Of a stretch of 64,000 bases of DNA, positions 34,896-44,195 are shown piece by piece. Numbering within the stretch: position 1 is the first letter of the stretch; every line of letters starts with the position of its first letter. Source of the stretch: Desertibacillus haloalkaliphilus (GTDB lineage Bacteria; Bacillota; Bacilli; Bacillales; KJ1-10-99). Under the pieces are notes generated by a model. It did not search any database, was not told where the DNA came from, and saw only the letters and a list, made by a program, of their open reading frames with translations. Location: the NCBI RefSeq assembly GCF_019039105.1, contig NZ_JAHPIV010000015.1, positions 1-64,000 of the forward strand. Reading direction: 5' to 3'. Position numbers and translations under genes: made by a program.

Positions 34896-35705
34896 ATGTT
34901 GAAAATTGGAATGATAGGGTTTGGAACCATCGGTCAACAATTACTAGATTTAATCGAAGATAAAAAGCTAGTAAACACAAAAGTAGAATCGATCCTTGTA
35001 CGGAACATAGAAAAAGTTCACAACCAATTAGGTAATAATCGGATCAATGTTACGGACGATCCTGAATACTTTTTTTCTCAAGATTTAGATTTTATTGTTG
35101 AAGCGGCGGGACATGAAGCTGTACGACAATATGGTAAGACAGCTCTTGTACACGGTAGTAATCTAATACTTGTTTCGGTAGGTTCACTTGCTGATGACTC
35201 TTTTTTAAATGAAATAAAAGAAGCTGCAGAAAAAGTTCAAAAGCAAATCATTATTCCTTCAGCAGCAATTGGTGGGCTTGATCGAGTAGCATCTGGTTCG
35301 ATCGGTGACATTGATCAAGTGAAACAAATAACTCGAAAACAGCCGAAAGCTTGGTATGGAACAAAGGTTGAGAAAGAATTTGATTTAGAATCAATTAAAG
35401 AGCCAACATGCATCTTCAAAGGTAAGGCCCGTGAATCAGCAGAGATCTTTCCTGAAAACGTAAATGTATCAGCAGCCTTAAGTTTAGCTGGCATTGGGTT
35501 CGATCGAACAGAAGTTGAAGTCTATATCGACCCAAGTATTGATCGAAATACCCATGAGGTCTTCATTTCAGGACATTTTGGACAAACAAAGATTGAAATT
35601 CAAAATACACCGTCACCAGACAACCCTAAAACAGGATATATTGTAGCCATGAGTATCGCGAAAGTGTTAAATAGCTACACAAACCCAGTTGTCCTTGGTG
35701 TTTAA
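34896..35705 (+). CDS. aspartate dehydrogenase-like NAD(P) enzyme (NadX family)
   Basis: A 269-residue protein with Rossmann motif IGMIGFGTIGQQLL, the domain segment DFIVEAAGHEAVRQYG and the C-terminal NTPSPDNPKTGYIVAMS typical of L-aspartate dehydrogenase. Catabolic members occur outside NAD synthesis, so here it may interconvert an amino acid and keto acid in a nitrogen-containing pathway. ATG 34896 follows AGGTGG; the operator at 34861 almost touches the ribosome site, suggesting tight repression. Confidence 0.8.
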   Translation: MLKIGMIGFGTIGQQLLDLIEDKKLVNTKVESILVRNIEKVHNQLGNNRINVTDDPEYFFSQDLDFIVEAAGHEAVRQYGKTALVHGSNLILVSVGSLADDSFLNEIKEAAEKVQKQIIIPSAAIGGLDRVASGSIGDIDQVKQITRKQPKAWYGTKVEKEFDLESIKEPTCIFKGKARESAEIFPENVNVSAALSLAGIGFDRTEVEVYIDPSIDRNTHEVFISGHFGQTKIEIQNTPSPDNPKTGYIVAMSIAKVLNSYTNPVVLGV

Positions 35706-35722
35706 TTCCCATACAATGCTAG

Positions 35723-35756
35723 AAAGCACACCTTTCATATGATTGGTGTGCTTTTT
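35723..35756 (+). terminator. terminator of the NadX-like gene
   Basis: 10-bp stem AAAGCACACC / GGTGTGCTTT with a T5 tail, 18 bp past the stop. Confidence 0.75.
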
Positions 35757-35761
35757 CATGT

Positions 35762-35791
35762 CAAAACGCCTCATGAAACTAAGGCGTTTTG
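35762..35791 (-). terminator. terminator of the chromate transporter pair
   Basis: 10-bp stem CAAAACGCCT / AGGCGTTTTG immediately left of the ChrA-like genes; convergent with the preceding terminator. Confidence 0.7.
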
Positions 35792-35799
35792 ACAATGGT

Positions 35800-36342
35800 C
35801 TAAGTGACTAGTCCTGAAAGACAAAGGGCCCCATAGCATAAAGAACCTAGAATCACAAATGCCGGATGTACTTTGAATTTTTCTAACGCTAAGTAACTTA
35901 CAACTGTTAGTAGGACTAATTGAAAAAGGCCACTTTGTTCAAACGTCGTTAAAAAGAATTGATATGCAAGTACAGCTAATAGAATAGCAATTACTGGCTG
36001 AACAGATCTTGTCATAAACTTAACTTGTAAGGCACTTTTAAATTTATTGGCAAACTTAAAAAGGATAATGACTGCAATCGCTGATGGAGCAACCGTGGCG
36101 ATTAAAGCTAATACAGCACCAAACACGCCACCAATCTCATAGCCAATGAATCCCCCCATCTTTGTAGCGATCGGACCAGGAAGAGCATTTGCAATTGCAA
36201 GTAAATCAGCGAACTCCTGTAAACTCATCCACTCATATTGATCCACAACTTCATTTTGAATAAGTGGGATCGTTGAAGGACCACCACCATAACCTAGTAA
36301 ATTCGCTATAAAAAATGCCCAAAAGATTTCAATGTAAATCAT
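35800..36342 (-). CDS. short-chain chromate transporter (ChrA family), second subunit
   Basis: A 180-residue membrane protein, one half of a two-gene CHR transporter. It carries the family motif LLGYGGGPSTIPLIQNE and FADLLAIANALPGPIATKMGGFIGY. It overlaps its partner by 4 nt. Family members exchange chromate or sulfate-like anions; in this block it might export another oxyanion or organic acid. Confidence 0.85.
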   Translation of the reverse strand: MIYIEIFWAFFIANLLGYGGGPSTIPLIQNEVVDQYEWMSLQEFADLLAIANALPGPIATKMGGFIGYEIGGVFGAVLALIATVAPSAIAVIILFKFANKFKSALQVKFMTRSVQPVIAILLAVLAYQFFLTTFEQSGLFQLVLLTVVSYLALEKFKVHPAFVILGSLCYGALCLSGLVT

Positions 36343-36941
36343 GACCCAACATCCTTCCTTTGTTCCTCAGTTTCCTGTCGACCTTTCTTTCGGTTGAGGT
36401 ACGTAGCATAGGCAAAAGCTGAGGTTAAAAAAATAACAATCACAATTCCAGGATGAATGACTAATAATTCTAATAAAATTAAGCAAAGAAGTGCTGTTGC
36501 TAGCATCCCCTTTGTTCCAAGACCATTAGATGCCTTTTTTAAGAAACTAAAAGCCATAACAGCAAGCATAACAGCCACAACTGGTGTAACGGCCTGAACC
36601 ATCCCGCTAACAATCGCCGAATCTCGGAAGGAATAAAGAAAACTTAATAAACCTATCATAGCAACGATCGACGGTAAGATATGGGCTAGTATGGCAACAA
36701 AAGCCCCCATTGATCCTTTTACCTTATATCCAATGTACGCCGACATTTTCGTAGCAATCGGACCAGGTAAAGTGTTTGCTAGCGCTAACGTGTCACCAAA
36801 CTCCTCACTTGTCATCCAATTGTATTTTTTTACTGCTTCATGCTCAATTAAAGGGATCACTGACGGTCCGCCCCCGTATCCTAATACCCCTGATCTCGCC
36901 AATCCAATTGTGAGTTGTAAGTATACATTCAACACACTCAC
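36339..36941 (-). CDS. short-chain chromate transporter (ChrA family), first subunit
   Basis: A 200-residue membrane protein with GVLGYGGGPSVIPLIEHEAV and LALANTLPGPIATKMSAYIGYKV, followed by five or so hydrophobic segments and a basic tail. With the 180-residue partner it forms the split version of ChrA, oppositely oriented in the membrane. No TGGTATAC operator is visible upstream. Confidence 0.85.
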   Translation of the reverse strand: MSVLNVYLQLTIGLARSGVLGYGGGPSVIPLIEHEAVKKYNWMTSEEFGDTLALANTLPGPIATKMSAYIGYKVKGSMGAFVAILAHILPSIVAMIGLLSFLYSFRDSAIVSGMVQAVTPVVAVMLAVMAFSFLKKASNGLGTKGMLATALLCLILLELLVIHPGIVIVIFLTSAFAYATYLNRKKGRQETEEQRKDVGS

Positions 36942-37081
36942 CTTCTTTCAATGTTTGTATTTTTCCATTTAAAACTTCATTTTAAAAATGCGTCACAACG
37001 TCCTGTACTTTTAGAACGTCATGACGCCAATCATTTTATACAATAAGGGAGAGATAATTTATAGGAAACTAAATAGTAGAC

Positions 37082-37561
37082 TTATAATTTAATATCGGCA
37101 TCTGTCACAACACTATGTCCTTGCTCTTTCAAGTGTTGTTCAAGTGCCTGTAGTGCAGCTGTGCCCACAGCAGTATCTTGCTCACCATTTCCACCACTTA
37201 CACCAACACCACCAACAACCTCACCATCCACAACAATTGGAAATCCACCTACAAAAATCGCAAACTTTCCTGGAATCATATGTTGAATACCGAAAGCTTC
37301 ATTTCCTGGTAGTGCAGGACCATTTGGTTCTTTATTAAAAAGATGTGTTGACCTTTTATGTCCTGCTGCTGTAAATCCTTTCGCGATTGCAATTTCTGGT
37401 CCCGTCACCCGAGAATTATTCATTCGATCAAGAGCGATTACATAACCGCCTTCATCAACAATGGCAACTGTCTCTAAGACATTAATTTCTTCTGCCTTTT
37501 GTTTAGCGGCTTCAATCATGATATGTGCTTCTTCTAACGTTAGCTTTAATGCTTGTTTCAT
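37082..37561 (-). CDS. GlcG/HbpS family heme-binding-like protein
   Basis: A 159-residue protein of the GlcG/HbpS family: LTLEEAHIMIEAAKQKAEE, VDEGGYVIALDRM, GGFPIVVDGEVVGGVGVSGG. These small proteins occur beside glycolate, aldehyde or diol catabolic genes and bind heme or cobalamin in some cases; function here is unknown. ATG 37561 is preceded by AAAGGAGG. It follows the aldehyde dehydrogenase gene (overlap of the open frames, start 19 bp after that stop). Confidence 0.82.
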   Translation of the reverse strand: MKQALKLTLEEAHIMIEAAKQKAEEINVLETVAIVDEGGYVIALDRMNNSRVTGPEIAIAKGFTAAGHKRSTHLFNKEPNGPALPGNEAFGIQHMIPGKFAIFVGGFPIVVDGEVVGGVGVSGGNGEQDTAVGTAALQALEQHLKEQGHSVVTDADIKL

Positions 37562-37580
37562 AGTAAAGATTCCTCCTTTA

Positions 37581-39044
37581 TTAGTAACCGACATAAACTG
37601 TTTTAATTTGTGTGAAAAATTCTAATCCAACTCTTCCTGATTCACGGAATGTCGATGTACTCGATTTCTTTAAGCCACCAAATGGAGCATTAATTAAGTT
37701 ACCCGTTGTTGTACGATTTACTTTTACTGTTCCTGCTTCAATATCTTGTGTGAACTTTTTCGCTAGTTTTATATCATTCGTTACAATTGATGCCGCTAAT
37801 CCGTATTCAACATCATTAGCAACCTTAATGGCTTCTTCGTAATTATCTACTGCAATGATTGCAATGACAGGGCCGAAGATTTCTTCTTGAGCAATACGCA
37901 TGTCTGGTTTCACATCCGTAAAGATCGCTGGCTCTACGAAATAGCCCTGATCGTACTTAGGGCCTTCTAAACGATTACCACCATAAACGAGGTTCGCCCC
38001 TTCTTTTTTACCAATATCAACATAGTTTAGTACATTGTTTAGTTGCTTCTCATTGGCTAAGGGACCAACTTTTGTTTCATCAACTAAACCATTATCAATA
38101 ACGAGCTCTTTTGTCTTTTCAATTAATTTAGCTGTAAATGCTTCTTCTACTGATTTCATCACGATCACTCTACTTGTACCCGTACAAGCTTGCCCCGTAA
38201 GTGCAAACCCACCATTGACTGTTAATTGTGCCGCATTATCGATATCAGCATCATCCATTACAATAATCGGATTTTTCCCTCCAAGCTCCATTTGTGTTCT
38301 AGTAGTCAAAGAAGCTTTGCTATGGATGCTCTCACCAGCACCAGTAGAACCAGTAAATGTCACCGCTCGAATCGCAGGATGCTTCACTAAAGGGTCCCCA
38401 ACGTTTGAAGACGATCCGGTTACAAAGTTAATGACGCCTTCTGGTATACCAGCTTCATGAAGAGCTTCTACTAGACGAAGAGCAATTAATGGAGTGTCTG
38501 AGGATGGCTTAAATACAACAGTATTTCCTGTCATAAGAGCAGGGGCAATTTTTCTGGCCGGGATTGAAATCGGAAAATTCCATGGAGTAATTACAGAAAC
38601 CACTCCTAATGGTTCTCTTGCTGTATAAACATCCATGTTTGGGTCGTCATTAGGGAATGTTTCTCCAGTAAAACTTAAACCTTCTACTGCATAATAGCGA
38701 AGTGTTTGAGCAGATCTCTTCACTTCACCTTTACCAGCTGAAAGGATTTTCCCCTCTTCTCGAGTGAGTTCTTCCCCATATTGCTCGACACGGCTTTCTA
38801 AAATATCAGCTGCTTTATTTAAGATCGCTGCACGCTTTGAAGGAGAGGTACTTGCCCAGCTTGGAAACGCGTCGCTAGCGGCCTTGATCGCTGTTTCAAC
38901 ATCGTCTTTTGTAGATGATTGGAACTTCCCAAGAACATCACTCGTGTCTGCAGGGTTAATACTCTCAAACGTTTCATTGCTTACACTTGAAACCCATTTG
39001 CCATTTATATAATTTTCATAGCTTTTTACACTTGTTTGTAACAA
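37581..39044 (-). CDS. aldehyde dehydrogenase of the 30-45 kb block
   Basis: A 487-residue aldehyde dehydrogenase with the general base in MELGGKNPII and the nucleophile in LTGQACTGTSRV. The C-terminal APFGGLKKSSTSTFRESGR motif makes it close in style to the enzyme at 1391-2857. It probably oxidises a semialdehyde produced by the neighbouring di-iron oxygenase-like pathway. It lies downstream of the PqqC-like gene with a weak hairpin (39081-39106) between. Confidence 0.87.
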   Translation of the reverse strand: MLQTSVKSYENYINGKWVSSVSNETFESINPADTSDVLGKFQSSTKDDVETAIKAASDAFPSWASTSPSKRAAILNKAADILESRVEQYGEELTREEGKILSAGKGEVKRSAQTLRYYAVEGLSFTGETFPNDDPNMDVYTAREPLGVVSVITPWNFPISIPARKIAPALMTGNTVVFKPSSDTPLIALRLVEALHEAGIPEGVINFVTGSSSNVGDPLVKHPAIRAVTFTGSTGAGESIHSKASLTTRTQMELGGKNPIIVMDDADIDNAAQLTVNGGFALTGQACTGTSRVIVMKSVEEAFTAKLIEKTKELVIDNGLVDETKVGPLANEKQLNNVLNYVDIGKKEGANLVYGGNRLEGPKYDQGYFVEPAIFTDVKPDMRIAQEEIFGPVIAIIAVDNYEEAIKVANDVEYGLAASIVTNDIKLAKKFTQDIEAGTVKVNRTTTGNLINAPFGGLKKSSTSTFRESGRVGLEFFTQIKTVYVGY

Positions 39045-39128
39045 ATTGAAGCACCCTCTCTACCAGTAGTATGAATAAGGACGGCAGCTTCCAAAATCGG
39101 AAACTGCCGATAGTTTTTTATTTATAAA

Positions 39129-39851
39129 TTATGATTGGACAGTTTCTCCGAGGTCATCTTTTAAGTAAGCTTCATATAAACCATTCATATACATACGACG
39201 CATCTCTGCACCTCTACGAACAATATCTAAACATTGTTGTTGAAGTTCTGGCGTATCAGCATATTTAAGAACGATTGAATACCCACGCTCACCATGGATT
39301 TCATCAGATACAATGTGTAGATCAAAGAATTCAATTTCCTCATCTGTGAATCCATATTTTTCTCGAAGTACTGGCGTTTGTTTTCGATAAATCGCTGGTA
39401 CTTGTGATTCAAGTCCAACAACAAGTGCTGCTGTTGCAACAACAAAGTTCTCACGAGCTGCAACCGTGTAACACCAGCTTTGTAGACCTAATGTTGTAGC
39501 TACCATGTTTTTCGGATCTTCCACACGCTCACGTGTCGTACCACATGTTTCAGCAAATCGGATTAAAAGATCTGTATGGCGGTCACCAGCAATTTCTTCT
39601 TCGTACATGTTTTGAAGGATGAAATCTTTAGCATCTGAATACTCTTCTGGTGTGTTGTGGTACATATACGCTAGGTAATCTGCAAAAGGCCCAACATAGT
39701 GATAATGGTTTTCTGCCCATCTAGCAAAATGTTCTCTTTTAAGCTCTCCATTTGCCCAAGCGACTGTAAATGGCGCTGCCTCACTATGATTCCCTTTAAT
39801 TGCTTCCTCTAATTGTCTACGAAATTCCTCTTTTGATAATAGTTCTGCCAT
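39129..39851 (-). CDS. PqqC/TenA-like heme-oxygenase-fold di-iron protein
   Basis: A 240-residue all-helical protein of the PqqC/TenA/heme-oxygenase-like superfamily. Candidate metal ligands are present: Glu/His in FARWAENHYHYVGP, the acidic EEEIAGDRHTDLL, and VSDEIHGERGYSI (D-E-x2-H). This Glu-His pattern is that of the non-heme di-iron oxidases (HDO group, related to CADD and UndA), which carry out N-oxygenation, C-C cleavage or decarboxylation. Two ferredoxins in the same regulon would fit as electron donors. The operator TTGGTATACCA lies 85 bp upstream. The substrate is unknown. Confidence 0.75.
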   Translation of the reverse strand: MAELLSKEEFRRQLEEAIKGNHSEAAPFTVAWANGELKREHFARWAENHYHYVGPFADYLAYMYHNTPEEYSDAKDFILQNMYEEEIAGDRHTDLLIRFAETCGTTRERVEDPKNMVATTLGLQSWCYTVAARENFVVATAALVVGLESQVPAIYRKQTPVLREKYGFTDEEIEFFDLHIVSDEIHGERGYSIVLKYADTPELQQQCLDIVRRGAEMRRMYMNGLYEAYLKDDLGETVQS

Positions 39852-39935
39852 CCAAATCTCCTCCTTTAATTTAAAGAAAACCTAATTTTCTTAATTTCTT
39901 TGCATCAATAGTTAATTGTATTTTGTATTCGGTAT

Positions 39936-39946
39936 TTGGTATACCA
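39936..39946. promoter_or_regulatory. GntR-type operator upstream of PqqC-like gene
   Basis: TTGGTATACCA, the compact perfect form of the site, also found at 45017 upstream of the GntR gene. Confidence 0.65.
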
Positions 39947-40036
39947 TTTATTTATTTGAGTTCATCTTAATAGAATATAATTACTGTGTCAATAGTATTT
40001 TGTAAATTTTCTAATAATTAATAACAAATAACTTAT

Positions 40037-41521
40037 TTACATCAGTAAAATCGCTACAATTGTTGCGATAAATAAACCAATCATGACAGGAAAGAAGTTT
40101 CGCCTCACTAGATCAATAGGTTTTACACCTGCGATACCAGCGTCTGCGACAACACCAAACGCCCATGCGGCAAGCGTACCTCCACCAGCAAAGATCGTTG
40201 CTACTTGACCTAATGCTGCTAAGACGGCAACATCGACACCTACTGCATCCCCTAATCCTGCAGATAAAGCACCTACGAGAGGTAGACCTGAGAAACCTGA
40301 ACCATCCATACCTGATAATATCGCAATGGCAACCATACCAAATGCTAAACTGATTTGACTACCATCGATGTAATGAGCAGCGGCTCCACCTAAATCAAAT
40401 AAAAAACCTGGTGCTCCTTCTCCTAAAACAGCTGCCGCATGATCTGGATGTCCCATTAAGAAAAAAGCAGCAATCGGAATGACAGGTGCAAAGATCTTTA
40501 TTGCAAAATAAAACCCTTCTCTTAAATGACTAACAATCCCCTCGATTGCTTTATTTCCTTCACTTAATAGAGTAGAAATGATCAACAGTACGACTGCTGT
40601 TCCTCCTAGTAGTGCAGTGGCATCGCCCCCATTGATCGCATTATCACTATCACCAAATGATCTAATTAACATAATTGAAACAATAGTTAGTAACGTAATG
40701 GGAACTAATAACGATAAAAACCTTGCATGTTTCCCTTTTGGCTCTTCGGCTTCTACAGTAGCAGCAATTTCCTCGTTTTCAGAGTCATCCTTTTTGCTTG
40801 TAAGCGCTTTCTTCTGATTATCAAAAAATTCATCAGTGTTTTCACTTTTTAATTTTCCGCTTTTCATATCTCGTCTAATAGTAAAAAAAGCAATCCCAAT
40901 GGCTACAAACCCTGTAATGAAAGAGAACAAAGCAGTATAGGGAAGAATGGCAGTCGACTCTACCCCTGCTGCCGCTGAAGTTAACCGTGTCGCACCTTGG
41001 ATCACTAGGTCTCCTGATAAAGCCATCCCATGACCAAACAAGTTAAGCGAAACAGCGGCACCCATTGCCGGAAGTCCCATTTTCATCGCTACTGGAATTA
41101 GTACTGTACCAACTAATGCTACCGCAGGTGTTGGCCAAAAAAATGTAGCAGCAATGTACATTGTAGAACCTAGAACGAAAAATGATGCTGTCGGGTTCAC
41201 CATTAGCTTTTTCATTGGTGAAACCATTAAGACATCTGCACCTTGTTTTTGCAGTGATTTAAGCATTGCAACCATTAGGGCAATAACTAACATAATATCA
41301 AATAGTTCAATCCCCGCATTTAAAAAGGATGTAAAGACAGCTTGTGATGCCCCGATACTAGTGTCTACTATCCCATTACCGGTATTAAACATCCATCCTA
41401 TTAAGAAGATCCCTAATATTGATGGTAATACAACATCTCGTCGAAAAATCATAAACGTAAAGATCGTACCAATGACTAGTAAGAAAAGCCAATGGGAACC
41501 CGTCAATACAACTTCTTCCAT
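40037..41521 (-). CDS. organic-acid permease-like membrane protein
   Basis: A 494-residue protein with about 12 hydrophobic segments, split by an acidic/charged central loop (around residues 210-255, rich in Glu, Lys and Asp). Segments such as ILSGMDGSGFSGLPLVGALSAG and IFAGGGTLAAWAFGVV resemble ion-transporter-type organic-acid carriers (GntP/DctM-like), but I cannot name the family. It is likely to import the pathway substrate. ATG 41521 is chosen because GAGGAGG lies 8 nt upstream. Confidence 0.7.
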   Translation of the reverse strand: MEEVVLTGSHWLFLLVIGTIFTFMIFRRDVVLPSILGIFLIGWMFNTGNGIVDTSIGASQAVFTSFLNAGIELFDIMLVIALMVAMLKSLQKQGADVLMVSPMKKLMVNPTASFFVLGSTMYIAATFFWPTPAVALVGTVLIPVAMKMGLPAMGAAVSLNLFGHGMALSGDLVIQGATRLTSAAAGVESTAILPYTALFSFITGFVAIGIAFFTIRRDMKSGKLKSENTDEFFDNQKKALTSKKDDSENEEIAATVEAEEPKGKHARFLSLLVPITLLTIVSIMLIRSFGDSDNAINGGDATALLGGTAVVLLIISTLLSEGNKAIEGIVSHLREGFYFAIKIFAPVIPIAAFFLMGHPDHAAAVLGEGAPGFLFDLGGAAAHYIDGSQISLAFGMVAIAILSGMDGSGFSGLPLVGALSAGLGDAVGVDVAVLAALGQVATIFAGGGTLAAWAFGVVADAGIAGVKPIDLVRRNFFPVMIGLFIATIVAILLM

Positions 41522-41604
41522 TAATTGTATCCTCCTCAACATGAATTAGGATCACTCTACTAATGACATCGTATCCTTTTCAGTGGAATTCATCACAATA
41601 TGAC

Positions 41605-42372
41605 TTAGCTATTGCTCACTGTCTCTTTGATTAATAGCTTCTGGATAGAAGTTGCTAAATGATCTAAAGCCTCTTCAACAACTTGTCTACCTATTTCTTC
41701 ACTTGCTTTCGTCGCATCTCCAATACAGCCGTTTTTAGTCATTTCTTCATACTTGTACGGTCCTTGAATTGGGTTTCCTGGTCGTAACATTTCCCATCTA
41801 CCTGGTTGAATATCACCTTTCTCTATTCGGTCTAAACGAACTAAATAGGGTGCAAGGTACAAAGCCTCGGATACCTCTCGTTCACAGCTATGTCCAAATA
41901 AAGTCGAATGAATATTTGTTTCCATAGATTCTTTAGCTGACGCGGTTGTTTTCGCATAATAAACCTCGACATCTAATTCATTTGATAGAGAGGTACTTGC
42001 CACATTTAAAGTGGATTGGTTTCCACCATGTGAGTTTAATAATAGGAACTTTTTTATCCCATGTTGTTGTAATGACTCAACAACATCTCGGATCACTGCA
42101 ATAAGAGTCGATGATTTTAGAGAAATTGTCCCTGGAAAATTAAGATGGTGTGGAGATACACCCATGTTTATTGTTGGGGTCATCATCACTTGAGGAAATA
42201 ACTTTTCACTAAGTCTTTTAGCCATTTCAGTAGCCAGCACAGCATCGCAACTTTCGACCATATGAGGACCATGTTGCTCATGAGCTCCAACAGGTATTAT
42301 AGCAACTTTAACCTCTTCTAATGCTGCTCGTACTTCTTCCCACGTCATTTCTGTTAAATCATATCTCTCCAA
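41605..42372 (-). CDS. creatininase-family amidohydrolase
   Basis: A 255-residue protein of the creatininase superfamily. It has the metal motif VGAHEQHGPHM, an Asp at SCDAVLA, the NSHGGNQS loop and Glu in HSCEREVSEALY. Members hydrolyse cyclic amides or take part in peptide maturation (MftE). Here it could open a lactam or cleave an amide intermediate. TTG start 42372. Two operator-like sites lie between it and the ferredoxin 2 gene. Confidence 0.85.
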   Translation of the reverse strand: MERYDLTEMTWEEVRAALEEVKVAIIPVGAHEQHGPHMVESCDAVLATEMAKRLSEKLFPQVMMTPTINMGVSPHHLNFPGTISLKSSTLIAVIRDVVESLQQHGIKKFLLLNSHGGNQSTLNVASTSLSNELDVEVYYAKTTASAKESMETNIHSTLFGHSCEREVSEALYLAPYLVRLDRIEKGDIQPGRWEMLRPGNPIQGPYKYEEMTKNGCIGDATKASEEIGRQVVEEALDHLATSIQKLLIKETVSNS

Positions 42373-42390
42373 GCAATCACATCCTTTATC

Positions 42391-42407
42391 TGGTATTAAA
42401 TATACAA
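42391..42407. promoter_or_regulatory. degenerate GntR-type operator upstream of creatininase gene
   Basis: TGGTATTAAATATACAA, two mismatches from the site at 34861-34878, 19 bp upstream of the TTG start. Confidence 0.45.
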
Positions 42408-42500
42408 CAAAGTTTAAAAGAAACTTCAGACTTTGTTAATCATCTCGTTATAAAACCTACTGAACTTTCTTTCATGGAAACTCCTTAACATAGATAAAGA

Positions 42501-42515
42501 GTATACTGTATACCA
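42501..42515. promoter_or_regulatory. GntR-type operator downstream of ferredoxin 2, upstream of creatininase gene
   Basis: GTATACTGTATACCA, a near-perfect palindrome matching the core at 30649 and 44213. Confidence 0.55.
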
Positions 42516-42527
42516 TAAAAGTTAAAA

Positions 42528-42812
42528 TTATTCCTGCGTTAACTCTATATCACTTGTAATGGTTAGCTGACAGGTTAAGCGATACCCTTCTTCAAGTTTA
42601 TCTCCTAACATCTTCTTTTCTTTCCAATTCGGTTCTCCTAGTTGATCGGCACCACTAACAATTTTTGATACACATTTTGTACATTTCCCCATTCCACAGC
42701 CATACTTTAAATGCGGAAACTTTTTTATCCCCGCTAAAACTACTAGATTACTATTCTCTTCCACTTGTTGCTCATAGACAAGATCATTTTGTTGAAGTTT
42801 AACCTTTGGCAA
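42528..42812 (-). CDS. 2Fe-2S ferredoxin 2
   Basis: A 94-residue ferredoxin with YGCGMGKCTKC (C-x4-C-x2-C) and a fourth Cys in YRLTCQLTI. It is shorter than ferredoxin 1 and only loosely similar, so the regulon has two distinct carriers. TTG start with a GGGGGG ribosome site. It is divergent from the 108-residue hypothetical gene, sharing an operator region. Confidence 0.83.
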   Translation of the reverse strand: MPKVKLQQNDLVYEQQVEENSNLVVLAGIKKFPHLKYGCGMGKCTKCVSKIVSGADQLGEPNWKEKKMLGDKLEEGYRLTCQLTITSDIELTQE

Positions 42813-42980
42813 AATCAGTACCCCCCTTCATAAAATCGTTTTCATAGTGAAAATATTACTTAACATTATAAGTTACGATAGTTTTAGAAATCAACAATAT
42901 TGTTAGATTTTTTTCAATATTTTAAATTTTTATAAAAAGTTATTGATTTAGTTTTCAGGATTGTTTACACTGATTAGAAA

Positions 42981-42997
42981 TGGTATACAAAATACAA
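42981..42997. promoter_or_regulatory. GntR-type operator between ferredoxin 2 and hypothetical gene
   Basis: TGGTATACAAAATACAA, one or two mismatches from the consensus, in the 290-bp divergent region. Confidence 0.55.
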
Positions 42998-43100
42998 ATG
43001 GGTAAAAAGGCTACATTGGAGGTGGTCTGAACCAATTCGTCAAATAGGGATGATATTAAGCGGCACTTTTAAAAATTATTAAATGTAGAGGAGGATACAC

Positions 43101-43427
43101 ATGGAAGGTAATTACATTATTTTAACAAATAAAGATGAGTATCAAACAAATATTCACACAGAAGGTCTAGAAGTAATTGAAACCTATGAATATTATTTTT
43201 TTAATCAGTTAAGAGCCAAGTATACAATTGCAAAGGTAACAAAGAATGATATTAAAATAACATTGACAGAAGAAAAAGACGAAAAAAAATATATTAATAA
43301 CATACCAGTTAAATTCTTTGAAGTATACGAAACGATTGAAGGGGCTCACGAAGAGCTAGATGAGATCACAGGGCCAGATTCTGACAATGCACGCTTAGAG
43401 AAACTTAATGAAGAAAGTATAATTTGA
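43101..43427 (+). CDS. small hypothetical protein beside ferredoxin 2
   Basis: A 108-residue acidic protein with a strong GAGGAGG site, no signal peptide or membrane segment, and probably alpha/beta (YEYYFFNQLRAKYTIAKVTKND). Not recognised. It is divergent from ferredoxin 2, just as a small unknown gene follows ferredoxin 1, so the pair may be a subunit or assembly factor for the oxidase. Confidence 0.65.
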   Translation: MEGNYIILTNKDEYQTNIHTEGLEVIETYEYYFFNQLRAKYTIAKVTKNDIKITLTEEKDEKKYINNIPVKFFEVYETIEGAHEELDEITGPDSDNARLEKLNEESII

Positions 43428-43437
43428 TTACAATAAT

Positions 43438-43481
43438 AAAATCGACCTTCTCATGAGACGTTCATTTGAAAGGTCGATTTT
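43438..43481. terminator. bidirectional terminator between hypothetical gene and RidA-like gene
   Basis: 12-bp perfect stem AAAATCGACCTT / AAGGTCGATTTT between two convergent genes, with A/T tails on both sides. Confidence 0.8.
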
Positions 43482-43485
43482 ATAT

Positions 43486-43962
43486 TTAATGGCTATCAAT
43501 TTCTACAATTAGGTCCGTTTCCGCACAAGCTAATCCGGGCAAGGAGGCTACCCCTACAGCACATCGAGCATGTTTTCCTTTTTCTCCAAAGAGCTCAATC
43601 AATAAATCCGACGCACCATTAATCACTTTAGGTACATCGGCAAAATCCGGATCACAGTTAACATAACCTACCATTTTGATGATATTCTTTACTTTATTTA
43701 AATCACCAGTGACAGACCTTATCAATGATAGATGATTTAACGCACATACCTTTGCAGCTTCATAAGCTTCATCAATCGTTATGTCATGTCCGACTTTCCC
43801 CTGAAACTTAATAACTCCGTTAAATTTACAAGTAACCCCGCTTATATAAAGTAAGTTTCCAACCTTTTTCGCTAATACATAATTTCCTGATTGTTTTGGA
43901 GGTTCTGGTAAGATCCATCCTAACTGAGATAAACGCTGTTCAATATCTGTTACGAGCATCAA
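43486..43962 (-). CDS. RidA/YjgF-family protein
   Basis: A 158-residue RidA-family protein with GNLLYISGVTCKF near the N-terminus and the C-terminal region GKHARCAVGVASLPGLACAETDLIVEI, which carries Arg in HARCAVGV, the family's carboxylate-binding residue. Family members hydrolyse enamines or imines, and some are 2-aminomuconate deaminases. Such an activity would suit a pathway that also contains an amino-acid dehydrogenase-like enzyme. TTG 43962 or ATG 43959 start; it follows the small Cys gene by 5 bp. Confidence 0.8.
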   Translation of the reverse strand: MMLVTDIEQRLSQLGWILPEPPKQSGNYVLAKKVGNLLYISGVTCKFNGVIKFQGKVGHDITIDEAYEAAKVCALNHLSLIRSVTGDLNKVKNIIKMVGYVNCDPDFADVPKVINGASDLLIELFGEKGKHARCAVGVASLPGLACAETDLIVEIDSH

Positions 43963-43967
43963 ATCCT

Positions 43968-44159
43968 TTACCCCCTAACCTTTTGTTTATCTGTACTTAA
44001 AGATTTTCTCGGACTTGTTATATATTTGTGGTAATAAACCTCAAACTTAGCCTGTTCCTCACAAAACAAACATGGGTTTTCACTTTGGTTTTTTCTAATA
44101 TGTGGGACATATAGCATTTTCACACCATCAATAACATGATTTTCACAAACCCAAATCAT
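43968..44159 (-). CDS. small Cys/His protein of unknown function
   Basis: A 63-residue protein with CENH near the N-terminus and NPCLFC in the middle, a possible zinc-binding pair. GGTGGAG ribosome site. It leads the RidA-like gene and lies just downstream of the 43-bp palindrome, which contains a perfect operator. Not recognised. Confidence 0.6.
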   Translation of the reverse strand: MIWVCENHVIDGVKMLYVPHIRKNQSENPCLFCEEQAKFEVYYHKYITSPRKSLSTDKQKVRG

Positions 44160-44195
44160 TATATCTCCACCTTTCTTTCATGTAGATATTAATAT